Of a DNA stretch of 64,000 nt, positions 8,749 through 20,307 are shown in pieces. The stretch is taken from NCBI RefSeq assembly GCF_963676685.1, contig NC_092345.1, forward strand, positions 76,311,960 to 76,375,959. Direction: 5' to 3'. Source of the DNA: Mytilus edulis (taxonomy: Eukaryota > Mollusca > Bivalvia > Mytilida > Mytilidae). Below the pieces are notes generated by a model. It saw only the letters and a program-made list of their open reading frames with translations. It was not told the DNA's origin and searched no databases. The translations under genes were made by a program, and so were the position numbers. The first letter of the stretch is position 1. The number at the start of each line of letters is the position of its first letter.

Positions 8749-11552
8749 ATTATATTATTATGTCGGAAGATTTGATTCAACATACTTTGAATTGTAAAGT
8801 ATCAAATTTTATTCCCTGTTTTTCAGATTGCCATTGTAAGGTATCATGTATGCTGCTTGCCTCATATTGTCCTGTTTTTATAAATAAGAATGAAAATACT
8901 CAAAATTTTCCAGGTAAATTTAAATGGACCGACTGCTCAAAGGAAAAATTTCAGGATGCTCTATGTCACCCATCTTGTAAACTGGATATTAATGCTTTTC
9001 TAACTAACAACTATCAAGATAAATCAAACATAAACTCTGCTGCTACTGACCTGCAGAATATTATTATTAAAGCAGCAAAAATGTCACTCAAATTCAAATC
9101 TAATAAATATAAAAAGAAAACTATTAATAAGAAAAAATGGTATGATCAAGATCTTTACAATAAAAGGAGAGAATTAAACATTAAGGCTAAGCATATGTCT
9201 GAAAATCCATATAATATTAATATTAGAAATAACTATTTTAAACATTATAGAGAATTCAAAAAGTTAAAAAAATATAAAAGAAAGGAGTTTAAATCAAAAA
9301 TTGTTAAACAGCTGGATAATCTACTAACTAAGAATCCAAAGGAATACTGGAACCTTGTAAATAAACTAAAGGGGGAAACAGAAGAAACTAGGGACACCCC
9401 AGAAACTTCTATAAATAACTCCACATGGACAAAATACTTCCAAGATTTAAATTCTCTATCTGATACCAATAAATCAAAAATAAACCTATTAAATAACATG
9501 CTTGTTGATTTAGAAAAAGAGAACATGTCAAATGTATTAGACTATAAAGTGACTAATCAAGAAATATTTAAAGCAATTACCAACTTAAAACCTGGAAAGG
9601 CATGTGGTCTGGACCTGATACTAAACGACATGCTTAAAGCTGGACAAACAGCCCTTATAGGCTGCATTAATAAACTTTTTAATTTAATATTTGCTCATAG
9701 TACATATCCAAAGCTATGGTGTGAAGGATACTGTATACCTATACATAAATCAGGAGATATAAATAACCCTGAAAATTACAGAGGTATAGCTATAAATTCT
9801 TGTATTGGAAAGTTATTTAATGTTGTGTTAAATACAAGACTTTCTAAACATTTAGATGAGAGAAATATTTTGACTGATTGCCAAGCTGGCTTCAGAAATA
9901 AATCAAGGACAACAGATCACATGTTTATCCTCAAATGCTTAATTGATAAATATACTAACTGTAAGGGAAGTAAATTTTATGCTTGTTTTATTGACTTTAA
10001 AAGAGCTTTTGATACTGTGATACACCCAGGTATTCTTATCAAAATGCTCAAGTCAGACATTGGGGGAAAATTTTACCAGTTAATTAAACACATGTATACA
10101 CTTAATAATTTAAGAGTAAAAGTTGATAACAAACTAGGTCCATGTTTTAACTCTTATATTGGGGTTAGACAAGGGGATGTTTTAAGCCCTGCCCTTTTTA
10201 ATCTATTCATAAATGATCTACCTAACTGTTTACTAAATTGTCCTGATAGTGTAAAACTCAGCACTAGTCGCATAGACTGTCTTATGTATGCAGATGATGT
10301 CATTGTATTTTCTGATTCTGCAGATGGACTTCAAAAGCGCTTGAAGGCATTGGAATCATACTGTGATACCTGGTGCCTTAATGTAAACTTAAAAAAAACT
10401 AAAGTCTTAATCTTTAATAAAAGTGGACGCCACATAAAAGAACCATTTTATTTTAAAAGTGAATTAATTGAAACTGTTTTCAAATATAAATACCTTGGAG
10501 TTATATTCCAGTCAAGTGGCCTATTTAATTATGCAAAAGAAGACTTATTTAATAAATCTTTAAAAGCTTCATATAAACTTAATAGATGTTTATCTGGCTC
10601 AGATGCTAGTATTAAAACAAATTTACATCTGTTTGACCATACCATTAAACCTATTATTTTGTATGGCTCAGAGATATGGGGAATGTTTAAAACCAACTCT
10701 GCTTCCTGTAAAAAAGATGCTACAAATGTGCTTGAAAAAATATACCAGAATAATGTTGCTGATAAAATGAACTTAAAGTTCTGTAAGCATATTCTAGGCT
10801 TAAATAATAAAAGTACAAATGTTGCTGTACAATCAGAATTAGGTAGATTTCCTATATATTTTAATATTGTTATATCTATGATAAGCTATCTGCATAGATT
10901 ACATCATTGTAACTCAAATTTATTGAAAGAAGCGTTTTTATGTAACAAAGATATGCATGAAAATAACACTATAACATGGTATTCCTCTGTTAAATTTATT
11001 TTACAAAAGCTTGAATTGAAAGAAACATATTGTATTGATTATTCAATTAATAGATTAAAACAACTTATTATGAAAAAGTTAAAGACATTATTTTTAAAAG
11101 CATGGTTCAATGATAAAGATAATGTTAATGGAAAGCTAGATACATATTTTTCTCATAAAAGTAATTTCCAAATGGAAAAATATCTTGATATTCAAAGTTT
11201 TCAATCAAGACAAATTTTATGTAAATTTCGCATAAGTGCTCACCAATTAAGAGTAGAAAAAGAGCGACATAAGAACAAACCTATAGAAAGGTCACAGAGG
11301 ACTTGTAATTTTTGTTCTCATAATGATATTGAAGATGAGTTTCATTTTTTAATTAACTGTCCATTGTATAATCAATGTAGAGAATCACTGTTTGCACAAG
11401 CTCATGAACACTGTCAAAATTTCAATAACTTGGACTGCAAATCAAAATTTTTATGGTTAATGACCACTGAAGATCAACATATACTGAAAAAGTTATGCAT
11501 TTTTCTTATCCAGAGTTTTCAATTGAGATCCACAAATTCTGTTAATGGCTAA
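8742..11552 (+). CDS. LINE ORF2, 3' part: reverse transcriptase and C-terminal Cys/His motif
   Basis: The frame is open for 936 codons; it has no ATG at its start and continues the endonuclease frame after the frameshift. RT motifs appear in order: L-K-P-G-K-A-C-G-L-D at about residue 284, N-Y-R-G-I-A at about 345, F-I-D-F-K-R-A-F-D at about 414, G-V-R-Q-G-D-V-L-S-P at about 475, and the catalytic Y-A-D-D-V at about 515. A thumb/connection region follows. Near residue 855 is C-N-F-C-x(9)-H-F-x4-C, a zinc-ribbon-like end typical of many LINE ORF2s. The product would copy the element RNA at the nicked target. It is intact apart from the upstream frameshift. Confidence 0.92.
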   Translation: MVDYIIMSEDLIQHTLNCKVSNFIPCFSDCHCKVSCMLLASYCPVFINKNENTQNFPGKFKWTDCSKEKFQDALCHPSCKLDINAFLTNNYQDKSNINSAATDLQNIIIKAAKMSLKFKSNKYKKKTINKKKWYDQDLYNKRRELNIKAKHMSENPYNINIRNNYFKHYREFKKLKKYKRKEFKSKIVKQLDNLLTKNPKEYWNLVNKLKGETEETRDTPETSINNSTWTKYFQDLNSLSDTNKSKINLLNNMLVDLEKENMSNVLDYKVTNQEIFKAITNLKPGKACGLDLILNDMLKAGQTALIGCINKLFNLIFAHSTYPKLWCEGYCIPIHKSGDINNPENYRGIAINSCIGKLFNVVLNTRLSKHLDERNILTDCQAGFRNKSRTTDHMFILKCLIDKYTNCKGSKFYACFIDFKRAFDTVIHPGILIKMLKSDIGGKFYQLIKHMYTLNNLRVKVDNKLGPCFNSYIGVRQGDVLSPALFNLFINDLPNCLLNCPDSVKLSTSRIDCLMYADDVIVFSDSADGLQKRLKALESYCDTWCLNVNLKKTKVLIFNKSGRHIKEPFYFKSELIETVFKYKYLGVIFQSSGLFNYAKEDLFNKSLKASYKLNRCLSGSDASIKTNLHLFDHTIKPIILYGSEIWGMFKTNSASCKKDATNVLEKIYQNNVADKMNLKFCKHILGLNNKSTNVAVQSELGRFPIYFNIVISMISYLHRLHHCNSNLLKEAFLCNKDMHENNTITWYSSVKFILQKLELKETYCIDYSINRLKQLIMKKLKTLFLKAWFNDKDNVNGKLDTYFSHKSNFQMEKYLDIQSFQSRQILCKFRISAHQLRVEKERHKNKPIERSQRTCNFCSHNDIEDEFHFLINCPLYNQCRESLFAQAHEHCQNFNNLDCKSKFLWLMTTEDQHILKKLCIFLIQSFQLRSTNSVNG

Positions 11553-12063
11553 ATCTCTTTTAGTTTATCTATATATATATATTTTAAATTCAAAAATTTA
11601 ATTTAAGTGCACATTTCTCTATGTGTATGCATATTTCTTCTATTATTATGTAAATGCTTATAAACAAACTGCAGTAAAACTCTAAGGTGCTTATCATATT
11701 CCTGCAATTGTCAAAAAATATAATTATATACATAAATATCTAGTAATTGGTTGCTGTGTGTACATGGGAGAAAAATACCCTTATATCTAATCAGTTGAGG
11801 CTGCATATCATTTGTATGCAACTCAAAACACCATATCTGTTTAAAGGGGAATAATCCTTACAGAAATTGATTGATTGTCTCCCATATTACTTTCTATTCC
11901 ATGTGCATGCAATAACTGTTCAGAGTTCTATTGTCATGTATTTCATTTTATTATTTCATTGTTATAACAAATCATTGTAATCATTGTATGAAATTTAAAA
12001 CCCGCAAGGGTCCATAATTGGATTAATAAAGTATTCTTATTCTTATTCTTATTCTTATTCTTA
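11553..12063 (+). other. LINE 3' UTR and ATTCTT tail
   Basis: An AT-rich non-coding tail leads to CCCGCAAGGGTCCATAATTG, AATAAA (12025-12030) and roughly five ATTCTT units. Such short repeated tails are used by some LINE clades during target-primed reverse transcription. Confidence 0.75.
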
Positions 12064-12078
12064 TATATATATATATAT

Positions 12079-12260
12079 ATGTTTAGATTTTTATGAATGT
12101 TAACAAAAGAATCACACAGTGTGATATAAAGTTGAAGTATGTAGATCTGAGATATCTATATGTTTAGACTTTCATGAGCTATGTTGCATTGTGTAACATA
12201 AAGAATCACACAGTGTGATTAGAAGTTGATGTATATAGATATGAAATATGTATATATCAA
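12079..12260. repeat. Tandem duplication of about 95-100 bases
   Basis: Two diverged copies each contain ATATGTTTAGA near the start and AAGAATCACACAGTGTGAT later (first at about 12107, second at about 12202). The core ATCACACAGTGTGAT is itself a palindrome. The following 12261-12571 holds no recognised feature. Confidence 0.6.
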
Positions 12261-12571
12261 TAGAGTTTAATGTTTATCTGATTAAGATACAAGTACATGT
12301 ATGTATGAAGTTTTGATTGTGTTCTTCTATTTACAGAATCAAGGAAAACAGTTTGAGAAATTATCCATCGATTCAAGATTTGCAAAACATTTGTCTGCAT
12401 AACCATCTATTGCGGAAGCTTCCGGTTCAATATGTCGTATTTGACGTTCCGACAGTCGACTTGAAACTGATATTGGTCCAGTTTAGTGGTTGAAGAGTTA
12501 TCTTCAAGTAGCAATATCTAAGACATTTTATATCAGCATCTTATTCTGAACTGTTTCATTTCCTTTGTTTC

Positions 12572-12679
12572 GATGTTACTGCGAGCAACTAATCCTATAT
12601 CTGTGTTTGTCTTGTTTATAGTCTATTGAATTAGAGATTAAATACTTTAAATTCGGACGAGCAGGGCGAGGGAGAATTT
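12572..12679 (+). repeat. Repeat A, copy 1
   Basis: A 108-base segment from GATGTTACTGCGAGCAACTA to GGGCGAGGGAGAATTT. It recurs at 13126-13233 with one substitution. It abuts repeat B directly. Confidence 0.85.
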
Positions 12680-13034
12680 AAATGTATTTTATTTCGTTTG
12701 AAATAGGGTTTTTCCCGTTTGCTATTTGTAGTTAATATTTACAGATGGGAACTAGTATAACTAGTTCGGATACTGGTTTTGTAACAGTATGTACTATTTA
12801 TAAGTTTGATGTTAGATGCAGGAGGCACGAGGAAAGTTTTGGCGGTTTTTATGGGTGGTGTTTATAGGTACTATATAAAGTTTGGGATTTAAATGTATTA
12901 GTATCGAAGGTGCTCGCAGTTACGTCGGATTGAAGTTGGTCACATAGGTATATGTGCAGTTGCTGCTATGTTTATTGTACGTTCAGGCGTTGGAGGCATT
13001 AGCCGGGGGAAAAGAAACGATGCGAAAGAGGAAC
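12680..13034 (+). repeat. Direct repeat B, copy 2, with TATA box
   Basis: A near-identical second copy of 3838-4191, with TATAAAG at 12874-12880. Repeats A, B and a 91-base spacer followed by A again form a 554-base unit (12572-13125) that has begun to repeat. The downstream open frame from 12968 is short and unsupported. Confidence 0.8.
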
Positions 13035-13125
13035 AATGTTATATGTCATGTGTTTATATAATGTTTCGATTGAAGAAATATGTACAATTCAGTAAAATAA
13101 AATATTGTATCGCAAGAGAAAATAA

Positions 13126-13233
13126 GATGTTACTGCGAGCAACTAATCCTATATCTGTGTTTGTCTTGTTTATAGCCTATTGAATTAGAGATTAAATACT
13201 TTAAATTCGGACGAGCAGGGCGAGGGAGAATTT
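13126..13233 (+). repeat. Repeat A, copy 2, followed by an A-run
   Basis: The sequence is identical to 12572-12679 except for one base and is followed by TTTTAAAAAAAATAG. An A-rich end after a TATA-driven leader would fit a retroposed unit, but this is only suggestive. Confidence 0.75.
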
Positions 13234-14694
13234 TAAAAAAAATAGTGTAACCCGGCCAAATTCTTGTTCCCAGTTATATAGCTGACTCGAGTTAAAAACC
13301 TCATCGGTTCTTGACTCGTGATGCGACATGTGTTTAGAATTAAATGGGTGGGAGTGCACAATAATGATAAATTATATATTTTCTTTTTTATTGGTTCAAA
13401 ATCGTTGGCAAACATCAGTCTTCTGAACATACTCTTAATAGAAGGAACGTACATAAACTTTACTTAATATAACCTTTTTTATTGTGATTTGTCATGGGCC
13501 GATTTTAAAGTACACCAAACTCACGGTAGGTATAGTGTCCGACTAGGATCGTGGTTTTTCGAGTGTAGTTCGGGCTTTTTCGAGTGATAAAACATGCGAT
13601 AAGTTCAATTAACGGATATTTCGTAATTATAACCGTTTTTAACATTACTACCCATCTTATATTGAATACTATATATGTTTTGATCAACAAAGAATCTCAA
13701 CTTCCTTGTCTTTATTAAATAAATCAGTGTTTGTTATTGTCCGGGTTTTTTTCGAGAGCAACTGTGATTTCGTCCGGGGTTTTAGACAAATGGTCCGTGT
13801 TTTTTACAGAAAATTTGAAGGTATTCTAGGCTTTAAAAAATGACTTTTTTTCTAGTTTATAACTGTAATTAAGTGAAGGACAATATCATATTTTCACAAT
13901 AAGTCATCAAAAACATATCAAAATGAATCTTGTCTTCAATTTAATGCAAATATTCTGTTTGGAACTACTTTCCGGTGTTCATTTGATCCTTAACAAAACG
14001 GTGTCTAGAACATTATGCAGGGGTCTCATATTCATTTTAACTTCATTTCATGCTACTTTTGATTTTACAGTTAATAATATTTCTTGTGGTGAACTCCGAA
14101 GATTAATAAAAGAAACCTATTAATAAAAAAAACATAAAAAAAACACACACACTTAATCCCTCCTATTTTTATTGCCATTGAACATAAAATGTGAATAAAA
14201 TTTCAGATAAATTCAACAATGAAATGAATAGATCATTAGCCTAATTATGTACAAAATGTGTATAGCATATGCTATCACCAGCTAGATTGTCCAGTGCATC
14301 GAACGACACTAGGAACAACATTTTAATGTCTTGATTAATATTCATATTTTCCACTTTTTAGACACTTTTCTTTTATAACAAGGGAGTTATCATGGTGTTA
14401 AGTTGCTGTATACCAATTATTTATTTGTATAATCAGAATACTCCTCACAGTTGTAGCATTTAGTCATTTTCGGTTTCCATTTCTTAAACAATAAAATAAA
14501 TAATATCATATTATTACATGGCATTTTTCATATCGCATGTATTATCAGCCCTAGGTTCAATATCAGCCCAAGAGCCGCATGAAAATGGTTGGCCACCAAA
14601 ACTCAGAAACCGTAAGTCGTAGACACCTAGGATCTACACCAATCATCATCAATTCATGTATCTTTGAAAAATATCTCAAGGTCAAATTTGTATG

Positions 14695-15352
14695 TTGACC
14701 TTGACCTTTGACCTAACACCTTGTTATGGGATAATCTCAGAAACCATTATACTTACAGAAGTTTTGAATAGTGGAAAATATTTGGGTCATTAATGCGCAA
14801 CTTTGTTACATTTTGACCAAAGAGATTTGACCTTTCTGTAAGGGGCATAACCCCTGATTTAAGTTTCTGAAAAGACAAAATCAGCTTTTACCACATAACC
14901 AAAGGTCCTAGACCCATGGGGTCTTCAGCAATGACATTGGGGACTAATGACCTTGACAAAGGTCACAAGGTCAAAGGTCAAGGTCATGTCCCAGATAGCG
15001 ATTATGTGTTTTTGACTTTATTTTGATGATTTTTAGTGTGTTTTAAATGTTTTTAAGGTTGACCTTGACCTTTGACCTTTCAACTTGTTAGTCGATATCT
15101 CAAAAACGATTAATCTTACAGAAAAAGTAAACAGTGAAAAATGTTAAGGTGACTGAGGCACAACTTTTTCACATTTTGACCAAAAGGATTTGACATATTC
15201 TTAAGGGGCATAACCCCCGTTAACGGTTTCTGAAAAGGTAAAATTAGCTTTAATCCTTGAACGAAAAGTACTAGAGCCATGGGGTCTTTTACAATGACAT
15301 TGGGGACCAATGACCTTCACAAAGGTTACAAGGTCAAAAGCCAAGGTCATGT
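14695..15352. repeat. Tandem duplication, 364-base period, with AGGTCA half-site clusters
   Basis: The unit starts TTGACCTTGACCTTTGACCT at 14695 and again at 15059. Both copies share TTTTGACCAAA, AAGGGGCATAACCCC and CCATGGGGTCTT, then end in AAGGTCA repeats. In the first unit AGGTCA occurs at 14960, 14968, 14975 and 14981, with spacings of 2, 1 and 0; the reverse-orientation sites are at 14696, 14702 and 14709. The second unit has partly degraded sites. Confidence 0.85.
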
Positions 15353-15589
15353 CCAAATTATCGAATTTGTTGTTTTTGTCATTTTTTAACGGTTTTGTGT
15401 GTGTTTGAGAGCTTTTCAATGAATTCTACGCCTATTGGAACATGTACTTTACATTTCGAAAAGGAAAGACCTCTCAATTGTTCAAGAACAATTGACATTT
15501 TAATTTTAATTTTGTTTATTTTTTGGGTTTCATCTTCTGAAATCAGACTCGGACTTCTCTTGAACTGAATTTTAATGTGCGTATTGTTA

Positions 15590-15870
15590 TGCTTTTACTT
15601 TTCTACATTGGCTAGAGGTATAGGGGAAGGGGGGGGGAGATCTCATAAACATGTTTAACTCCACCGCATGTTTGCGCCTGTCCCAAGTCAGGAGCCTCTG
15701 GCCTTTGTTAGTATATATATTTGTTTAGGGGCCAACTGAAGGACGCCTCCGGGTGCTGGAATTTCTCGCTACATTGAAGACCTGTTGGTGGTGACCTTCT
15801 GCTGTTGTCTGTTCTATGGTCGGGTTGTTGTCTCTTTGACACATTCACCATTTTCATTCTCAATTTTATA
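15590..15870 (-). repeat. Dispersed repeat family R1, copy 1 (reverse)
   Basis: GGCTAGAGGTATAGG through CCCAAGTCAGGAGCCTCTGG to GGTCGGGTTGTTGTCTCTTTG is the reverse complement of the copy at 30520-31130. A third copy is at 57147-57860. It includes a run of nine or ten G at about 15630. Confidence 0.7.
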
Positions 15871-17615
15871 CATTAGAAACGATTCAATAAAACAATAAAC
15901 TTATCTATAACAATGACGGTTACATGAAATGTATTAATTTTAAAGTTCAAAGGCTACCCAAATCAGCACAAGTTACAAGTTGAAACCCATTGTCTTTCAA
16001 TTAATTGTCTAAGTTTGGGTGTATCTGTTTTCTGTCCGTCTCTAGTATCAATTATTAGAATCTTTATCATATCGATTTTTTTTTTGTCAGTTAGTAAAAC
16101 CGTTGAACTCTAACTTGTTTAATAGTTCATTAAGTCATTTTTGGAAGTTATCTTCCAAGTCGACATTTTGCTGTTCAGTAATAGTCATTACATGAGGTCC
16201 AAATACTTATATGGTCCGGAACACTCACATTAGATTGTTGACATCACGGATATATACTGCACATGCCATTTATAAGATTGAGAAAAAGAATATATATATA
16301 CAAATGAACGATACTGGTTTCATGATAAAACGCAAGTGTTAATACACCATTTGCCTTGAAAGTACTTAATTTGAGCCTTTATTTTATAGTTTTTAAACGT
16401 AAACACACAAGATTTTTAGCTATAAGAAATGTGTATAATCACTCGATAAAAAAAGGACACACTCAAAAAAGCCCGGACTGCTCTCGAAAAAACCCGGACA
16501 TGAAAAATTGAATTTGCTCTCAAAATGTCGTTTTCAATGCAATAACAATAATTTTTGTAAAGTGTCTGAATATCTAAGGATACATAGAATCCATGTATGC
16601 ATTTCGGTCGACATTTGCATTGGTATGTGTAAGAAAATGGCTTTATTCGGTACTTTGGAATAAAAGCATTTTAAGGCTAAATTTAACTTTTTAAACGAAA
16701 AGTAATGTCAGAATAATATTATCTTTATATCTCAAAACAATATATCATGTACAACCTTGTTTATCAAACTGAAGCTTCTATATCACGTCTTGTTAGAAAA
16801 GAAGTCTGTTTGTTTACATTTTTAAACATATTCACTCGAAAAAAAGTGGTCACACTCGAAAAAGCCCGATCAAATCACTTGAAAAACCACGACCCTAGCC
16901 GGACACTATACCTACCGTGAAATTATAAATGGGTAATATTAAGGATATGTGGGATATAATTCAATCAGTCAACCAACGACCCTTTGTAATAACCAAACGA
17001 CATATATACTACAATAAATAGTATTCAGCAATAGACAGGTGTCAAGTAGGACATAATTATGTGCAGTATATATCTAACGTTATCCGACTTTATCATATAC
17101 TTAGCATTAATATGATAGCTTTTGCATATGTGTAATGGGCGGAAGTGCACAAGCCATATCTTCCCACCCGGGCTGATAACCCATATCAAGTGCCTCTCGT
17201 GCAAAAAACCAATATCAGTGCCTCTCGTGCAAGTTACTTCCGGTGTTTCCGGTATCGGTTGTTTACTTTTCCATTGTGACGTCAGATGTTTTTTATGACG
17301 ACGTCAAAATTTGCGGGAACTTTTGTGGGGATAGTTACTTGCTAACAAATGCCATTGACAATTATGAATTATTTTATAGTACAACAAACATGGAGTAGTA
17401 ATGATCGTAAAACTCTTCCAAATTTTCAATGTTTCAAAATGCCTCTATAGGAAATGTTACCATAAATATATAAGGAGTATAATGCTGTTGTTGGACTACT
17501 ATAGTATATTTGATTCATAATTTTAATTTTCTTTATAAAATGTTTGACTGTTTTAGTTATTGCATTAGTTTATTTGCCTTACATAAAACTATTGTCGGAA
17601 GTATATGATAAAGCG

Positions 17616-17730
17616 ATTAATACATGGCCTTTTCCATATCAGCCTGGGTATCATCCCTTGACCCATATCAGCACCTCGACTCCGTCTCGGGATGATACCC
17701 AGGCTGATATGGAAAAGGCCATGTATTAAT
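17616..17730. repeat. Perfect 42-base palindrome arms around a 31-base loop
   Basis: The left arm 17616-17657 begins ATTAATACATGGCC and the right arm 17689-17730 is its exact reverse complement. The motif GGCTGATA(A/T)...CCCATATCA also appears in the loop and at 17170-17195. Near 17187-17235, ATATCA(A)GTGCCTCTCGTGCA occurs twice. These may be parts of one degraded inverted-repeat element spanning about 17150-17735. Confidence 0.85.
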
Positions 17731-20307
17731 CTCTATTGATTGTTCAATAACTATACTATTATTTATATGTTTGTCTTTTCATTTTTTAAGACATGGAGTT
17801 GTCAGTTTGTCATCGATCTATGAGTTTTACTGCTCCTCAGGTATCTTTCGCCCATATTTCTCAGATGACACAATATACAAAACATCTGTTACTTAAAAAT
17901 TAAGTGTTAGGAATTTCATAAGAAATCGTATATCTTCGTGGGTGCATTATAGGGGACATATTACTAGTAATTTCAGGACGAATGAAAATTGTGAAAATAT
18001 TTAGTTTTTATATTGCTCCAGTTGTCAGCACTTCTGATTTGACATGAATTATCATTGATATGGTCATATTTAAAAAAGTAACTTTTTACAAAATTTTGAA
18101 TAAGAAAACTGATGAGTCTTTTGAAGACGATATACATGTCTGGGTGAAATACAAAATCATCAATAATTGAAAAAATACCTGTATTTTCAAATTTATTTTT
18201 ATTTCAGACAGTTTGTTTTTTAAACCATCTTTAGAAAATATAATTCAGTTTGAGATAAGTTCTTGAACATCACAATCATTGATATGCAATGAAAATTATT
18301 TATTGTGGAAGTTGATCACCAAATCAAAATCAGTACTTTGAATTTTAACGTTGACTCTGAAGAAAAAAATATCTTAAAAAGACAGCAAATTGAAATTCCT
18401 ACTGTTCGATTACTAGCTAGTTACACTTCTCTTATTGCTTAAACAAAAAACCTGCTGTAACCGGAAAGTCTTTGAACCACAAAATTTTAAATGGAAATTT
18501 GAAGCCATATGTGTTCATTTAACTTTAAAATTCCATTAAGACATTGCACATGAAAGAAATGCAGTTTGAAGTTGATTCACACAGGCATCGTTATTCACTT
18601 TTCATTACTTTATGAGTTTTAAAACGATTTGAAATATAAGTTCATTTATACATATAGTTCACCCAATTATCACCTCCATTATTCAATTCATTGTCAAAAG
18701 GTATTTATTATTATAACGCAAATTTTCTTGCATGACAATTGTAATTGAATGACTAAAATTCGCGATTTACTTATCGCAATATTTTGTACAAATACAGAAT
18801 ACGTCTTCGTTGTCTCGCCTACAAAGAAAATCAAAGAATTAATCAAAGAGACATAAATATTGCGTACAATCCAGCGACGAAGACAGTTAAACTATTTGCA
18901 TGTAGTTTAAAAAGTTGAGGACCAGGACGCTTCATACCTTGTATACAGATTCCTTATGTTATGAAGTTTACGTTTGTTATTTATCCTTTTTCTTTGCTCA
19001 CATTTCATGGTTCATAGCCTACTTTATTATTTTTGGTCATTTGAAATGATTGCAGGGTTTACATTTCTTTCAGGGAGGCTTCACTGAACGTCGACTTCAT
19101 TTCATGGATTAGAGAAAAAGTTTCGTAATCCAGTGCATATCTCAAATACTATTGGCAATAAGTCAACTGTATATTTGATGTATAGAAAATGTGTAGGGTT
19201 AGCATAAACGACTGGCAGGTTTCATTTGATTTGATTTTAATCTCTTTCTCGTGGTTTATATTTCAATGTTAATTTTTGGGAATTGGTCTGTTTTTCAGAT
19301 ACTATAGAAATAGGCGATTCATATTTGGAAAGTATATGCTTCTCGTGTCCATCTAATATATGAATAGTCGAAGAACTGTGATATAATCTTGTTTCAATTT
19401 TTGAAGACGGTGTCTTCAACCTATGCCAAAATTTGAAAAATATATATTCAACCTATGCCTACAAACAAAATACAATAGGTGTTGTTATAACAATGAATTA
19501 TTAATTACCTGTTAAATACAGTCAGTATTTTAAAGCATTAAAACTTACTCCTTCTGAATAAAACACCAGTGAAAGACTGATTATAAATTATGTTGATATA
19601 TGAAAAAAAAAATTAAAAAATATTGCAATAAAACACTCTTTTTTTGGGGTAAAATACTTCCAAAATTTTGTTGTTCTAGACGTGCAATTAAAAAAATAAA
19701 ATTAAAAAAAAATTAATAAACATAGTAAACAAATAAAAAAATTAAAAAATTAAAAAGAATTGAACGGAAAAAAGTCAGGATCTTATCTAATATACAAGGT
19801 TTGCCCACTTATTACTTGTTGCTGAGTACCCAAGCTAAACAGTGTATTAAGGATGGACTCCTTGCTTTTTCCCCTATGTTACAGGTTAAACTATTTTGCC
19901 CGATAACATCCATTTTCTTTTTATATAAGACTTCAATAGCTCATGAAAAAGTCATTTACTAAGATTTAAGCAGATTCTAGATTTTTTTCTTTCCCATTTG
20001 AAGATCTTTGAAACCAATGCAAATATAAGGTAAAAGTCCGCATTTGCATTTTCTCGACTTTTAAACAAAATTATATATTTCAAAAAGGAGTTTCATAGCC
20101 TTACAATATTTTTTTAGCTTATTTTGCCCTTCCACCAATGCTCTTCTGACTTAAATTTTAAATTCTTGATTTTTCTTTTATTTTCACCTAAATACATCCT
20201 TAAATCTGATATATATATAATCTAAATTTAAATTTGATTTCATTCTGATGTCAGTATTTATGAAATATATGTTTTTGTACAATAGAATACAATCGAAAGG
20301 TAGACAC
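17731..20307. other. AT-rich non-coding stretch
   Basis: No exon, repeat-family copy or TIR pair that I can support. It contains long A/T-rich low-complexity runs at about 19600-19760. Confidence 0.5.

Larger units (their letters stand above)
5577..12065 (+). mobile_element. Non-LTR retrotransposon (LINE), near full length
   Basis: The order is a 5' leader, ORF1 (5701-7782), a T-rich spacer, ORF2 with endonuclease and reverse transcriptase (7963-11552), a 3' UTR, AATAAA at 12025-12030, and a tail of ATTCTT units (about 12032-12063) instead of poly(A). Short microsatellite tails of this kind occur in CR1-like and related LINE clades. ORF1 carries an SGNH/esterase-like C-terminus, also seen in CR1-type elements, but I leave the clade open. 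A TA-rich run occurs on both sides (about 5566-5576 and 12064-12080) and could be the target duplication. One frameshift in ORF2 is the only obvious lesion, so the copy looks young. Confidence 0.9.
13522..16919. mobile_element. Non-autonomous DNA transposon E1 with long iterated-motif TIRs
   Basis: The left end begins CACGGTAGGTATAGTGTCC and the right end is its reverse complement. The inverted repeat continues about 75 bases with few mismatches. Inside each end the motif TTTTTCGAGTG recurs in inverted orientation, and a second motif pair (GTCCGGGTTTTTTTCGAGAG at about 13740; its complement at about 16480) extends the symmetry about 350-480 bases inward. Flanks AAACT (left) and AAATT (right) could be a worn 5-base target duplication. 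There is no transposase frame inside. The interior holds a 364-base tandem duplication and a dispersed repeat R1. It is a cargo-bearing, non-autonomous element. Confidence 0.78.
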
